Positions 42,146 to 51,324 are shown, numbered from the stretch's first letter. The stretch: DNA of 64,000 nt from an uncultured Mycobacteriaceae bacterium (GCA_902826815.1 CADEGF010000015.1:55029-119028); one strand, 5' to 3'. Translations and numbers: made by a program. The notes: generated by a model not told the origin, from the letters alone.

Positions 42146-42595
42146 ATGCCCAAGCAGCTGCACCACGTAGTAATGCGAAGCCACTCGGCCGAGACATTCA
42201 TCGCGTTCCTCACCGACGTGGTCGGGATGGAGGTGCAGTTCTCGCTGCGGGTGCCGGGTGAAGTTTTCGAGAAGACCCTCGGTTGGCCCCCATCGGACGG
42301 TGCGGATATCACGATGGTCGGCAGCGGTGACGCGGGTCTGATCGAGGTCATCGATGTACCCGAACACCTGCGCGATATCGCCCCGGAAGGGCTGGCGGCA
42401 TTGTCGTTCATGACAGACGACTTCGACGGAACGCGGGAGTCGGCGAAGAAGTTCTCGAGTGACGTGACGGTGTTCGATACCGGAACACCCGGCGTCGACC
42501 TGTTCTTCTGCACGGTTGGCGGCGTGCCCGTCGAGTTCATGGGCAGCTATGCGCCAGAAGCGAACTCCGAGACCAGCGACGCGACGAAGGACTAA
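42146..42595 (+). CDS. VOC (glyoxalase/dioxygenase fold) family protein
   Basis: ATG 42146 gives 149 residues; a TTG at 42128 would start inside the palindrome. The first beta-alpha-beta-beta-beta unit begins LHHVVMRSHSAETFIAFLTD, with DLFFCTVGGVPVEFMG as the last strand and Glu ligand region. Members include methylmalonyl-CoA epimerases, extradiol dioxygenases and isomerases. It is small, single-domain, and alone in its transcription unit. Confidence 0.8.
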   Translation: MPKQLHHVVMRSHSAETFIAFLTDVVGMEVQFSLRVPGEVFEKTLGWPPSDGADITMVGSGDAGLIEVIDVPEHLRDIAPEGLAALSFMTDDFDGTRESAKKFSSDVTVFDTGTPGVDLFFCTVGGVPVEFMGSYAPEANSETSDATKD

Positions 42596-42652
42596 ATGGT
42601 TCTCATCAGGTCCCGGGGCTTGAGGTCGGTCTCCAGTCAGTATCGCTGCGGT

Positions 42653-43372
42653 TCAAGGCTTCGCGGCGGATTTGCGGCGCGGCTGGCTGGCGCTCACACG
42701 GCGTGATGACGTGGCCGTCTTGCGTGGCTTGGCGGATTTCGTGGGACGGCTGGTGAGGCTTTCGATGTGGGTCAGCGCCATGTCGAGCGCGGTAGCCATC
42801 GGGGCGACATCGTGATCGGCCTGTGCCAGCAGATAGCCGCCCTGCAGGGTGGCCATCAACCCCGTGGCCAACGCGTCCGGGTCAGCCTTGTCAGTGAGGA
42901 TACCGTCGTCTTGCATGCGCCGAAATCCTGCCGCCAGCAGCCCCTCCCAGGTCGCGAAATGCCGCGACAGGGAGGTGCGTGCCTGTTCGTCTTGATCGGA
43001 AAGCTCGATCACCAAGTTGCCCAGCGCGCAGCCGTAGGCGCCGCCCTGCAGCGCCGCACTCTGGACCACGGCGTCACGCCAGCGCCTCAGACCGCTCATG
43101 GATTTCAACCGCGCCAGGCGCTGTTCTTCGCGCGCCATAGCCTGTTCGGCGCGCAACTCCACCACCGCGCGAACCAGTTCGGGCTTTCCGGCCGGAAAAT
43201 GTTTGTAGAGTTGGGACTTGCTGGTGCCGGTCGCGGCGCGCACATCGTCGAGGGTGACGGTGTTGACGCCGCGGACGTACATCAGATCGGCGGCCGAGGA
43301 GATCATCCGGGCCCGGGTAGCTTCCCCGCGTACGGTCGTTCGCCGTCGCGTCGGCGGCTCACCGCTAGTCAC
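42653..43372 (-). CDS. TetR-family regulator with Lys/Arg-rich tail
   Basis: The 239-residue regulator starts at GTG. The HTH is MISSAADLMYVRGVNTVTL, then DDVRAATGTSKSQLYKHF. The C-terminal 30 residues are a basic, low-complexity Ser/Thr/Arg/Lys tail, reminiscent of nucleic-acid-binding tails on mycobacterial regulators. It marks the border between the catabolic genes and the redox-type region. A 236-bp non-coding region lies upstream. Target genes are unknown. Confidence 0.86.
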   Translation of the reverse strand: MTSGEPPTRRRTTVRGEATRARMISSAADLMYVRGVNTVTLDDVRAATGTSKSQLYKHFPAGKPELVRAVVELRAEQAMAREEQRLARLKSMSGLRRWRDAVVQSAALQGGAYGCALGNLVIELSDQDEQARTSLSRHFATWEGLLAAGFRRMQDDGILTDKADPDALATGLMATLQGGYLLAQADHDVAPMATALDMALTHIESLTSRPTKSAKPRKTATSSRRVSASQPRRKSAAKP

Positions 43373-43608
43373 CGACGCGACACAATCGGCTGAACCGGGG
43401 CTTTCGCCCGTGACTGCTAGGGGCTGAAGGGTTGGTACTCGTTGCGCTCGTCAATGCATCCCGCCCTAGCCCACTGACGGCACCGCCAGCCCTGAGGTTC
43501 GGTGCGCCCACGATGTGTCTGTTCGGCTCAGGATACCCTGCATGTGGACGCTATGGCCCGCAGTTGTGGGGCGTCCGTCGCTGGCCGTGAGGATCGGCCA
43601 CGAGTGGT
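43373..43608. other. 236-bp non-coding region
   Basis: This gap lies between the lipoamide dehydrogenase stop and the TetR start, both on the minus strand. It should contain the TetR promoter. I see no clear palindrome, tRNA or coding frame in it. Confidence 0.4.
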
Positions 43609-45018
43609 CTAGAAGTTGATCATCTTTCCGGCCAGACCGTGAAACGTTTCCTGCAGCGCTTCAGACAATGTCGGGTGGGTGTGGACATTGCGAACGAGCT
43701 CCTCGATGGTCAGATCCCAGCGTTGGGCCAGGGTCAGTTCGGGGAGCAACTCGGCGACGTCGGCGCCGACCAGGTGGGCACCGAGCAATTCACCGTGCGC
43801 GCGATCGGCGATGACTTTGGCGAATCCAGTGGGATCCCCGTAGCCGTGGGCTTTACCGTTGGCCCGGAAGGGGAACTTGGCCACTGCGATGTCGCTACCG
43901 CGCGCAGCAGCATCAGCGCGCGCCTGGGCTTCGGTAAGGCCGAAACTGGCGACCTGAGGTTGGCAGAACGTCACGCGCGGCATCATCGCGTAGTCGGTCA
44001 ACCCCATTGTTGGTGCGCCGGCGATGGATTCGGCGGCGATGATGCCCTGGGCCTCGGCCACATGGGCGAGCATCAGCTTGGCGGTGACGTCGCCGATGGC
44101 GTACACGCCCGGCACCGTGGTTTCCATGACATGGTTGATGGCAATGCCGCCGGTGTCGGAGTCGGTCGCCACGCCCAACCTCTCGAGGCCGTAGCCCTTG
44201 GTATTCGGGGCGAACCCGATGGCCTGCAACACGACGTCGACGGTGAGGGTGTCCGCGTCGGCGGCACCCGCCCCGCGGTACGTGAGGGTGACGGCATCGG
44301 CAGCTTCGGTCAGCCTCTCGATGCGCGTATCGGTCAGGATGGTGACGCCCAGGTTGCGGTAGGCCTTGGCGATCTCTTTGGAGACCTCGACGTCTTCGTT
44401 GGGCAGCACCCGTTGCAGGCTTTCGATCACGGTCACCTTGACGCCGTAATTGGCTAGCAGATAGGCGAATTCGATACCGATCGGGCCGGCTCCAATGATA
44501 GCGATCGACGACGGCAGTTCGCGGGACATGATTTGTTCCTCGAAGGTGCGCACCCGAGGCCCGCGACTGGTGCCAGGCAGCAACCGCGGGGTAGCGCCGG
44601 TGGCGATGATAACCGCATCGAAGCTGATCTGGGTGTCGATGTCCTGGCTCTTGACGCGCATGGTGTGGCGGTCGAGAAAGATTCCCTGGCCTTCGTATTC
44701 GTCGATGCTGTTCTTGCGCATCAGGAATCGCAGTCCGCGCACCCGGTCTACTGCGACCTGACGGGAGCGTTCGAACGCGGTGTCGAAGCGCATCGTGGTT
44801 GTGCCTTCGATACCGAACTTGTCTGCGTCAGCCCGAAGAAGGTGTGCGATCTCGGCGTTGCGCAGTAGCGCCTTGGATGGGATGCATCCAACGTTCAGAC
44901 ACACCCCGCCCCAGTAGTGGGCTTCGACGATGGCCACTGACAAACCCAGCTGCGCGGCGCGGATTGCCGCCACGTAGCCGCCTGAACCCGCGCCGAGCAC
45001 TACAACGTCGTACTGCAT
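43609..45018 (-). CDS. lpd: Dihydrolipoyl dehydrogenase (lipoamide dehydrogenase)
   Basis: The 469-residue flavoprotein has the redox disulfide Cys40/Cys45 (GGVCLNVGCIPSK), NAD loop GAGPIGIEFAYLLANYG and the C-terminal His448-Glu453 dyad (HPTLSE). It follows the mycobacterial Lpd sequence closely from end to end, including the RWDLT and HGLxGxMINF C-terminus. It reoxidises dihydrolipoyl groups with NAD. No E1/E2 dehydrogenase genes are near, so this is probably a paralogue used in another redox role. It is 3 bp downstream of an F420-type gene. Confidence 0.93.
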   Translation of the reverse strand: MQYDVVVLGAGSGGYVAAIRAAQLGLSVAIVEAHYWGGVCLNVGCIPSKALLRNAEIAHLLRADADKFGIEGTTTMRFDTAFERSRQVAVDRVRGLRFLMRKNSIDEYEGQGIFLDRHTMRVKSQDIDTQISFDAVIIATGATPRLLPGTSRGPRVRTFEEQIMSRELPSSIAIIGAGPIGIEFAYLLANYGVKVTVIESLQRVLPNEDVEVSKEIAKAYRNLGVTILTDTRIERLTEAADAVTLTYRGAGAADADTLTVDVVLQAIGFAPNTKGYGLERLGVATDSDTGGIAINHVMETTVPGVYAIGDVTAKLMLAHVAEAQGIIAAESIAGAPTMGLTDYAMMPRVTFCQPQVASFGLTEAQARADAAARGSDIAVAKFPFRANGKAHGYGDPTGFAKVIADRAHGELLGAHLVGADVAELLPELTLAQRWDLTIEELVRNVHTHPTLSEALQETFHGLAGKMINF

Positions 45019-45021
45019 GGA

Positions 45022-45972
45022 TCAGCCCTCTCGATCATTGGCCGCCACGCTCGGTCCAAGCGAGGCGGCGAGAGCCCAGAGTTCTTCGGCCGCGACGGCG
45101 TTCGTCCAGGCCAGCCCGCTCAGCACGACATCAGTCGCACCCGCATCCAGATAGCTCTCAAGCTGATGCCTGACAGATTCCGCTGAACCCACCGCGGCAA
45201 GGTCTGCCGCGCTCGCGACTCCCTCTCGCGCAATCACCTTCTGATACGACGGGATGGCCTCGTAGAAGCTCAACTGCTCGGCCGCGAAACTCCTTGCCGC
45301 ATCAACGTCGTTGGATATGAGTGCGGGCACCTGTGCGATGATCCTGGGTTTCCGCCGCCCGGCGTCGGCCGCCGACTTCGCGATGGCCGGTTCGATGAAC
45401 TCTTCGATGGTCCGCCGACCGGCAAGGTACGGCATGGTGCCGTCGGCCAGCTCGCCGGTGACCCACAACGCTTTTGGGCCCATCGCGGCGACGTACACAG
45501 GGACGGGCGTGCCCCCGGCGACCTGCACCGGCCATCCGGGCTGTGCGCTGATCTCGTTGCCGCTGAAGTCGACCGCTCCGGTATCGAAGATGGACCTCAG
45601 CACCGTCAAGTGTTCGCGAAGTCGGGTGATCGTGTTGTCCCACGACGTCCCGAAGGCCTGCCGCTCCGGCTCGTGCCCGCCCAATCCGAGGCCGAGACTG
45701 AAGTTACCGTGCGACGCGGCCTGCGCCGTCTGCGCTAGCGACGCGACGATCAGTGGGTGACGCGGGTTGATCGGCACCACCGCCGTGCCGACGCCGAGGC
45801 CGGGTACGGCCGCTCCGACCAAAGCGGCGAGGGCGATCGCGTCGTGATCGTTGTTCTGGCTCAGCCAGACCTGGCGGACGCCGAGGGCGTACGCACGGGT
45901 GGCCTGCGCCACCGCGTCATCGACGCGATTGATCGCTTGTGGGTTGGGGAACAACACGATTCCGGTCGGCAT
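45022..45972 (-). CDS. F420-dependent LLM (luciferase-like) oxidoreductase
   Basis: ATG 45972 is preceded by GAGGAG and gives 316 residues. The TIM barrel has GLGLGGHEPERQAF near residue 104 and PVYVAAMGPKALWVTGELADG near 165, which matches LLM-class F420 enzymes of the mycobacterial type. It would reduce or oxidise a substrate with the deazaflavin F420. It forms an operon with lpd. Confidence 0.87.
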   Translation of the reverse strand: MPTGIVLFPNPQAINRVDDAVAQATRAYALGVRQVWLSQNNDHDAIALAALVGAAVPGLGVGTAVVPINPRHPLIVASLAQTAQAASHGNFSLGLGLGGHEPERQAFGTSWDNTITRLREHLTVLRSIFDTGAVDFSGNEISAQPGWPVQVAGGTPVPVYVAAMGPKALWVTGELADGTMPYLAGRRTIEEFIEPAIAKSAADAGRRKPRIIAQVPALISNDVDAARSFAAEQLSFYEAIPSYQKVIAREGVASAADLAAVGSAESVRHQLESYLDAGATDVVLSGLAWTNAVAAEELWALAASLGPSVAANDREG

Positions 45973-46039
45973 AGTGTCCGTCTCCTCTACTTTGGGCAAG
46001 CAGCGCGTGGCAACAAAGGGCGGGATGCGGGGCGGGTCA

Positions 46040-46633
46040 CTATCGGCGCACGCCCGCGATGGGTTCGGGATAGTCAAGATCGGCGGCGGTCAGTCGGTAG
46101 ATTTGCAGTGTGAGGCCGTAGTACTTATCGGTCTCGCCGACCCACTCCATTCCGACTCGCCGCGCGGTCGCGACACCGCGGGCGTTGCCAAGCCGTACCA
46201 CGGCGAACACCTCCGATACCCCGTTGGCGAAAGCCTGGTGCGCCACCGCATGGCCGGCCTCCGCACCGTAACCGTGCCCCCAGGCGTCGGGAACGATTTG
46301 CCAGCCGATTTCGAGGTCGGTGCAGCCGGGTGGTAGTGGCAGTAGAGAGACCGCTCCAATGACGCGGCCGCTGTCGCGGCTCTCGATCGCCCAGTGGCCC
46401 AGCGACCGCACCGTTTCATCGTGTTCGGTGATCCACCGGGTCAGCAGTTGGCGCATTTCGTCCCGATCGGCCACGCGCGGCACCGCCGGGGTGAGCCAGC
46501 GCGCGACTTCCCGCCGGCCGAAGATCGCCAATGCGGCATCGGCGTCGTCACTCGTCCACGGGCGCAGCCGCAGGCGCTTGGTGATCAGCTCGTCGGTTCC
46601 CGCCACCAGCTGGACGTGGGCAGCCTCGCGCAT
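46040..46633 (-). CDS. GNAT-family N-acetyltransferase (RimJ/RimL-like)
   Basis: The 197-residue protein begins a GNAT domain at ELITKRLRLRPWTSDDADA and has the acetyl-CoA loop AWGHGYGAEA near residue 116, followed by NARGVATARRVGMEWVG, as in ribosomal-protein or small-molecule acetyltransferases. It lies 67 bp upstream of the F420 gene on the same strand. Substrate not predictable. Confidence 0.86.
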   Translation of the reverse strand: MREAAHVQLVAGTDELITKRLRLRPWTSDDADAALAIFGRREVARWLTPAVPRVADRDEMRQLLTRWITEHDETVRSLGHWAIESRDSGRVIGAVSLLPLPPGCTDLEIGWQIVPDAWGHGYGAEAGHAVAHQAFANGVSEVFAVVRLGNARGVATARRVGMEWVGETDKYYGLTLQIYRLTAADLDYPEPIAGVRR

Positions 46634-46700
46634 CGATTACTCCTTCAGGACGACATTAACTGGGCGGCAAAGGATTTCGAACCCCACCCACGATTCGTAG

Positions 46701-46934
46701 TCAAATGGGTTCACCGGGGAATTCCCTGTACTCATCTTCGTTGTGGTGGCGATGAAGCGCTGAGGCTAGCGCTCGTGGTGACATCGGATGCTCCAGGACG
46801 GAGAACCGCCCTTCCGCCTGAACTTTATCGAGGATGTGGCGGACAACGATTGTCCCAAGGAACACTGACTTGCCTTCGGTGCGGACGACATACTTGGCCG
46901 GGGGACCGCTCGCTCTCAAGATGTCGCTTGTCAC
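46701..46934 (-). pseudogene. Truncated cupin-domain gene
   Basis: GTG 46934 follows GAGGAG. The 77 residues match the start of a single-domain cupin (GRFSVLEHPMSPRALASALH near 41, then HHNEDEY). At this point cupins continue with a Gly-rich second motif and further strands; here the frame ends at once in REFPGEPI. Half the barrel is missing, so the product cannot fold as a normal cupin. It may still be expressed from the operon promoter at 48321. It is a likely remnant. Confidence 0.65.
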
Positions 46935-46994
46935 TGCGGTATCTCCTCTCCGTCGTTTATTCGCAAGGGACTCTTGGGTTGTCGCCACGTTGCG

Positions 46995-47765
46995 TTAGTT
47001 GCGACCAGCCATGACGCCACCATCAACGTTGAGAATCGCACCGGTGATCCAGCTTGCTTGTTCGGAGAGCAGATAGACGATGGCGTTGGCGACGTCGGCC
47101 GGGGTGCCGACTCGTCCCAGGGGGTGAAGCGGTGCGAACGTGTCGAGCGTGGCGTCGATCTCGTCCTTCGGGATCCATCGCTCGACAGCGGGAGTCTTGA
47201 CGGCGGCTGGTGCTACCGCGTTGACGCGGATCTTGTGCTCGGCAAGCTCGATGGCCAGGTTATGGGTGAGCGCATGCAGCCCGGCTTTTTGCATCGAGTG
47301 CCCAGACGATGGGGTCAGGCCCAAAGCTTGATGTGCCCACATGCTGCCGATGTTGACGATGGAGCCGCCGTCACCGCGGGCGATCATGCAATCAACGACG
47401 GTCTGTGTCAGGAAGAACAGGGCGTAGTTGAGCTCCATGTAGGCGTCGTAGGCTTGGGCGTCGTACTCGAGAAATGGCTTCGGGATGAAGAATCCGGCCG
47501 CGTTGACCAGCAGTGTCGCGTCGCGGTGTTGCTCGGAAAGCGCGCGCTGCACATCGGCGATGGCAGCGCGGTCCGTCAACTCCGCGGCGATGCCCCAGGC
47601 TTGGCCGCGTCGGCTCGTCAGCTCGCCGACGGTGTCATCGACACGGCCTTTCGAGCGTCCGACGATCACCGCGCTGCCACCGTGATCGACGACGTCGATC
47701 GCGACCTGCCGGCCTATGCCGGCACTCCCGCCGACCACAATGACCTTCTTGCCCTCAAAATGCAT
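46995..47765 (-). CDS. SDR-family protein with His in place of the catalytic Tyr
   Basis: ATG 47765 gives 256 residues. The cofactor loop [10 protein letters not shown] near 11 and VNAAG near 88 are normal, Ser141 is present and Lys160 too, but the Tyr of YxxxK is His156 (SGHSMQK), a one-base change from TAC to CAC. C-terminal [11 protein letters not shown] is intact. It is 19 bp downstream of the SnoaL-like gene and shares its promoter with the composite element at 48321. Activity is expected to be lost or changed. Confidence 0.85.
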   Translation of the reverse strand: MHFEGKKVIVVGGSAGIGRQVAIDVVDHGGSAVIVGRSKGRVDDTVGELTSRRGQAWGIAAELTDRAAIADVQRALSEQHRDATLLVNAAGFFIPKPFLEYDAQAYDAYMELNYALFFLTQTVVDCMIARGDGGSIVNIGSMWAHQALGLTPSSGHSMQKAGLHALTHNLAIELAEHKIRVNAVAPAAVKTPAVERWIPKDEIDATLDTFAPLHPLGRVGTPADVANAIVYLLSEQASWITGAILNVDGGVMAGRN

Positions 47766-47782
47766 GTCCAGGTTCCTTTTCT

Positions 47783-48246
47783 GGTTAAGCGCCTGGAGCG
47801 ATCGCACAGGCTGCGACACAGACCCAGGTGCCCTCACGCTTCTGATATGTGTCCGTGTACAAGGCTTCTTGGTTCACTCCATCGGAGAGGATGGTGTATG
47901 TGGCGCGGGCATGGATCAGGGCAACGTCGCTGAGGATGCGGATATTGACGTCGTGCACAGCGAGATCCTTGAAAGGACGCGGCTTAGCGATGTAGTCGAG
48001 GAACTCTTCACGGTTCCGGGTGACGCCCGGGGTCTGCACGATGAAGTCTTCAGCGAGGAACTCGCGGAAGCGCTTGACATCGTTGAACTGGTCGGAGTGG
48101 ACGTAGTCAAGGTTGAGCTGTTCGAGGATCGCCAGGTCTTCGGTGGACTGCTTGGTGTCGATCATGTACTTGTTCCTTCTCTGCGGTTCGGCGTTCGCCG
48201 CAGGTGGGTTGTCGTTTCTGTGCCGTGTACGCAATGTCAGCTCAGC
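47783..48246 (-). repeat. 464-bp inverted duplication, copy A
   Basis: This segment equals 59144-59607 in reverse complement, with only a few substitutions seen, all in the part upstream of the gene. It contains the whole SnoaL-like gene plus 81 bp upstream and 2 bp downstream. Outside the borders the sequences differ completely. Confidence 0.92.
47785..48165 (-). CDS. SnoaL-like protein, copy A
   Basis: The 126-residue NTF2-fold protein begins [20 protein letters not shown] and has [15 protein letters not shown] as the sheet core. The predicted protein is identical to the one at 59225-59605. Relatives are stress-linked or ketosteroid-isomerase-like proteins with a hydrophobic pocket. It heads an operon with the altered SDR and the truncated cupin. 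Its promoter carries the composite element at 48321-48362. The exact function is unknown. Confidence 0.85.
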   Translation of the reverse strand: MIDTKQSTEDLAILEQLNLDYVHSDQFNDVKRFREFLAEDFIVQTPGVTRNREEFLDYIAKPRPFKDLAVHDVNIRILSDVALIHARATYTILSDGVNQEALYTDTYQKREGTWVCVAACAIAPGA

Positions 48247-48320
48247 GACGGTGTCGACGACGCGTAACGGCCTCAACTCGGGCCGTTAGGTTCCCGTCGT
48301 ACTGAGACTGCAGCCTCGCG

Positions 48321-48362
48321 GGGTGAGCTGTCGTCACCCAAGCCACCGATTCACCCGGGTGA
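48321..48362 (-). promoter_or_regulatory. Composite four-half-site element, copy 1
   Basis: In the sense of the downstream minus-strand gene it reads TCACCCGGGTGA, 11 bp, GGGTGA, 7 bp, TCACCC. It lies 155 bp upstream of the SnoaL-like copy A start. The same arrangement, spacing and orientation occur at 51369-51410 and 56761-56802. Confidence 0.85.
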
Positions 48363-48444
48363 GTAATGCGCCGCAGTGAACCGAAGTGTGGGTATGAGCA
48401 AGCGCTGCGAATGCCGTGGCGAATTGCAGGTTCCGATATGGTCG

Positions 48445-49338
48445 TTAGAGTTGCGGTTGGCCGCGCTGTGGCTGGAAATCCAGTACCGCCAAAGGCGCCC
48501 GCGCATCGATGAAAACGGAATCAAATTCGCACGTCATCACTGAAGTGGTGTCGGTGTGCGGGTTCTGCGCGGTCAATTCGACCGCGAGCCGAAGTTGCAA
48601 CGGCTCGGTCACGCCATGTCCCTGAACGCGGATCGTGGGCAGGTCGCTGAGCAGGTCGAGTCGCATCGGTACCACACTCATCGGGTGACTGTACGTGTCT
48701 GCGTGGTCGCCCAGGGATGTCAGTGCGATCTTGCCGGTGTCGGCGAGCAACAGGTCGCTCGACAATGCCTTGCCGGTCAAGGTGATCGAGATCGAGCCGC
48801 GCGATTGCCGCGGGTCGGCCGCGGCCATCGCGGTGGCCCCGGCCAACACCAGCTCGCGGGTGGCCTCGCGCCATTGGTGTGCCAGCGCATTTTCGGAGTC
48901 GTCGGCTGTTGTCACTGCGCCGATGCCGATCCTCACGGCACGCAGTTCCTTTCGGTCCTCGAGCTCCTCTTCGGTAACCCGTTCGAGCATAGGTTTCCCG
49001 GGCTCGCAGAGCATTGTGAGGACGAAGCTACAAGGAATGTCAGGTCGAATGTTGGCGTCCCGATAGTGGATCACGTCACCGCCGGGCCCCCAGAACGCGT
49101 CTCCGGCGCGGAGCACGCGTGGTGCTTCCCCCTCGATCTCGAACAGCATCTCACCGGAAAGCATGTAACCGAATGCCGGGCCGCCAGGAACGCGATGTGG
49201 GGGGTAACCGGGGGCGCCCGGTGGATGATGGATGACAACAGTCATCACACGGGCGTCAGCAGGAATCGACGGTGGCCGTACTTCCTGTAGCACGCTCATT
49301 GTCGATTTCGACTGGGAGTCAGTCCCATCCGGCGACAT
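48445..49338 (-). CDS. Cupin-domain protein with extra C-terminal domain
   Basis: The 297-residue protein may start at ATG 49338 or ATG 49299. The cupin core spans residues 25-115 (HHPPGAPGYPPHRVPGGPAF and GDAFWGPGGDVIHYRDANIR), with His ligands partly conserved. Residues 160-290 form a second beta-rich region (ISITLTGKALSS; LRLAVELTAQNP) that I do not recognise. It is the last gene of the five-gene operon from 51324. A dioxygenase, isomerase or sensor role is possible. Confidence 0.8.
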   Translation of the reverse strand: MSPDGTDSQSKSTMSVLQEVRPPSIPADARVMTVVIHHPPGAPGYPPHRVPGGPAFGYMLSGEMLFEIEGEAPRVLRAGDAFWGPGGDVIHYRDANIRPDIPCSFVLTMLCEPGKPMLERVTEEELEDRKELRAVRIGIGAVTTADDSENALAHQWREATRELVLAGATAMAAADPRQSRGSISITLTGKALSSDLLLADTGKIALTSLGDHADTYSHPMSVVPMRLDLLSDLPTIRVQGHGVTEPLQLRLAVELTAQNPHTDTTSVMTCEFDSVFIDARAPLAVLDFQPQRGQPQL

Positions 49339-49341
49339 CTT

Positions 49342-50115
49342 TTATCTTTCGATCGTTCCAAGCCGGCGGCTGGAGTGCGCGTCGATCCAGTCGGGGTATC
49401 GAGTGGTGAAGATGGTGGCGTTCTCGTCGGGTGCGAGGGTGCGATCGTCGATCACCGCACCGAAGTAGGGAGCGTTGGCATCGGTCACCACCCGACGTTG
49501 ATCACCATTGGCGGCAAGGCCAGCGCGGACAAAGTCGTCCATCCCCATAGCTTCAGGTCCGGCGATCTCCACCACTCCATCGATAGGGCGCCCGACAGCA
49601 GCGCGCGCCACGGCGGTGGCGACATCGTCGGCGGCGATAGGACGGAACAGCGCGTGCGGCAATCTGACGGTGTCTCCGATTGTCGCGGAATCGGCCAAGC
49701 CAATCGCGAATTCGTAGAATGGGGTTGCTCGCACGATCGAATAATGCCGGCCCGAATTCTTGATCAGGTTCTCCTGCGCCGCTTTCGCTGTGTTGTAACC
49801 GCTATCCGGCATCATTTGTGCGCCAACTACCGACAACGCGACATGGTGATTGACACCGGCTGCCTGCTCAGCGGAAAGGAGGTTTGTGGTCGCGGTTGTG
49901 AAGAAGTGCATAACCGGTTCATCGTCGAACAAGGGCGAATCCGCGACGTCGACGACGACATCCGCGCCGGCGACTACGTGGGCGAGACCTTCACCTGTGA
50001 GTGAGTCGACACCCGATCGGCGTGAGGCGACGACCACATAATGTCCTTGTGCGCCCAGTTTGGTCGCTACTTTCGAGCCGATAAGCCCACGGCCGCCGAT
50101 GACCACGATCTTCAT
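49342..50115 (-). CDS. NmrA-like/atypical SDR NAD(P)-binding protein
   Basis: The 257-residue Rossmann protein has the N-terminal IGGRGLIGSKVATKLG loop. It has the short length and VRATPFYEFA, FRPIAADDVA segments of NmrA/TMR-like atypical SDRs; a Tyr in GYNTAK occupies the YxxxK position. Such proteins sense NADP or reduce quinones. ATG overlaps the DoxX gene stop by 4 bp. Confidence 0.86.
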   Translation of the reverse strand: MKIVVIGGRGLIGSKVATKLGAQGHYVVVASRRSGVDSLTGEGLAHVVAGADVVVDVADSPLFDDEPVMHFFTTATTNLLSAEQAAGVNHHVALSVVGAQMMPDSGYNTAKAAQENLIKNSGRHYSIVRATPFYEFAIGLADSATIGDTVRLPHALFRPIAADDVATAVARAAVGRPIDGVVEIAGPEAMGMDDFVRAGLAANGDQRRVVTDANAPYFGAVIDDRTLAPDENATIFTTRYPDWIDAHSSRRLGTIER

Positions 50116-50603
50116 GATGAACCTTTCAGAGTTACGTTCGACGGGTGTGTGGTGTCAGTGGTGTGTGACGGCGATGTCGTGCCTAGTACCGCGTAGGCGG
50201 CGGCCGCGCTCGCTGCGGAGAAGACACTGTAGCTAAGCGGTGATTCGACCCCGAGGGATACAGCCATCGCGGTTCCAAACACTATGAGCACCAAGCAAGT
50301 CGCTGCGCCAACGAGCTTTGGCCGCCAGCCGGTGAGGAGAAGGACTCCCAAGGTCGCTTCGGTGGCGGTGGCAACCCACACTATGACGGTCAATAACCAT
50401 CCGGAAGCAAACGGAACAAGGTCGTGGGCATAGTCGGCGAAGGCACCCATGCTTCCCCAGCTGCCCTGCCCGAGTGGTTCCCACCAGCCGAATCGGTCGG
50501 CGATAGCGGACAAAAAGGCTGCCGCGAGCGACAGCCGAAGTGCGATCCGGACAAGCTGGATCTGATTCGTCGTATGCATGGACGACACCGATGCGAATTT
50601 CAT
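50112..50603 (-). CDS. DoxX-family membrane protein
   Basis: This 163-residue protein has four hydrophobic segments (about 20-38, 66-86, 92-112, 118-140), with the DoxX-type WEPLGQGSWGSMG loop and GVLLLTGW motif. DoxX proteins sit in the cytoplasmic membrane and have been linked to thiol and redox stress, for example with a superoxide dismutase and thiosulfate sulfurtransferase in M. tuberculosis. Its operon partners here are two cupins and an NmrA-like protein, which suits a redox function. ATG 50580 (residue 9) is an alternative start. Confidence 0.85.
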   Translation of the reverse strand: MKFASVSSMHTTNQIQLVRIALRLSLAAAFLSAIADRFGWWEPLGQGSWGSMGAFADYAHDLVPFASGWLLTVIVWVATATEATLGVLLLTGWRPKLVGAATCLVLIVFGTAMAVSLGVESPLSYSVFSAASAAAAYAVLGTTSPSHTTDTTHPSNVTLKGSS

Positions 50604-50605
50604 CG

Positions 50606-51049
50606 CTACCGGGGCGGCCCATCGGCCGCGGTGTCGTCAGTGGTGAGTGGGCCGTCTCCGGTATCGAGCAGGAAGACCGCGAGTAGTTCGGCGGGTTCAG
50701 TGCCGCTGGCATTTTCACTGATCGTGTGGTGAGCGCCAGGGGCCTCACTCCACGTCTCACCGGCGTGATAGATACGTGCAGGCTCACCTTCGAGTTGGCT
50801 GCGGATCGCTCCGGATATCACGTAGGCCATGATGAACGCTGATGTCGCGTGGTGGTGAGCGGCGCTTCTAGCTCCCGGCGGATAGCTGACGGTCACTGTT
50901 TGCAGTGATTTGCCAGGAACATTGGTCGGTTGATCGAAAACCGCACGGACAACCGGGTTTTGATCCGAGTTCTGCGCCGGCTCGGCGTGGGCGGCAGGCG
51001 CGACCAACACACCAGCGACCAGTGCGGCGACTAGTGCTCTTAGGGTCAT
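50606..51049 (-). CDS. Secreted cupin-domain protein
   Basis: The 147-residue protein begins with a signal peptide (TLRALVAALVAGVLVAPAAHA, cleavage after AHA near residue 22). A single cupin follows with AHHHATSAFIMAYVISG and the second motif HAGETWSEAPGAHHTISEN, giving His ligands for a metal. It is exported and so acts in the cell wall or outside. The operon places it next to a membrane DoxX protein. Confidence 0.86.
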   Translation of the reverse strand: MTLRALVAALVAGVLVAPAAHAEPAQNSDQNPVVRAVFDQPTNVPGKSLQTVTVSYPPGARSAAHHHATSAFIMAYVISGAIRSQLEGEPARIYHAGETWSEAPGAHHTISENASGTEPAELLAVFLLDTGDGPLTTDDTAADGPPR

Positions 51050-51324
51050 CTCTTAGCGGCCTTCCCTTCGGATGTATTGACACGAGGCACGTCAGCCTCT
51101 TCGTCAGTCGTCGGGTCAGCTGCGGGATACGGCTGTACGCTGACGAGCTCGAGTCCCAGATCGCGGACCCGGTCGAGCAGTCCGTAAAGCTGTGACTGGT
51201 CACGGATTTCACCAGTGAACATGGTTTCGGTTGCACCAGACTTGAGGCGCATCCCTTCTAACGCGGATCCGAGCCGCTCGGTCACGCGCCCTCGAATGCA
51301 GATCTGGTACATCGTCGGCTGCAC
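51046..51324 (-). CDS. Small conserved-looking protein of unknown function
   Basis: The 92-residue protein has the pattern of a short actinobacterial family: YQICIRGRVTERLGSALEGM, a Thr-rich strand TETMFTGEIRDQSQLYGLLD and RVRDLGLELVSVQPYP. A two-strand, two-helix ferredoxin-like fold is suggested. It is the first gene of the five-gene operon and 45 bp from the composite element at 51369. I do not know its function. Confidence 0.75.
   Translation of the reverse strand: MQPTMYQICIRGRVTERLGSALEGMRLKSGATETMFTGEIRDQSQLYGLLDRVRDLGLELVSVQPYPAADPTTDEEADVPRVNTSEGKAAKR

Noticed and set aside
46660-46700. Possible tRNA 3' end or attachment site (GGTTCGAA-like on the minus strand)
   Set aside because: The stem sequences around the TTCGAA are not complementary and no cloverleaf can be drawn, so I do not call a tRNA or att site.
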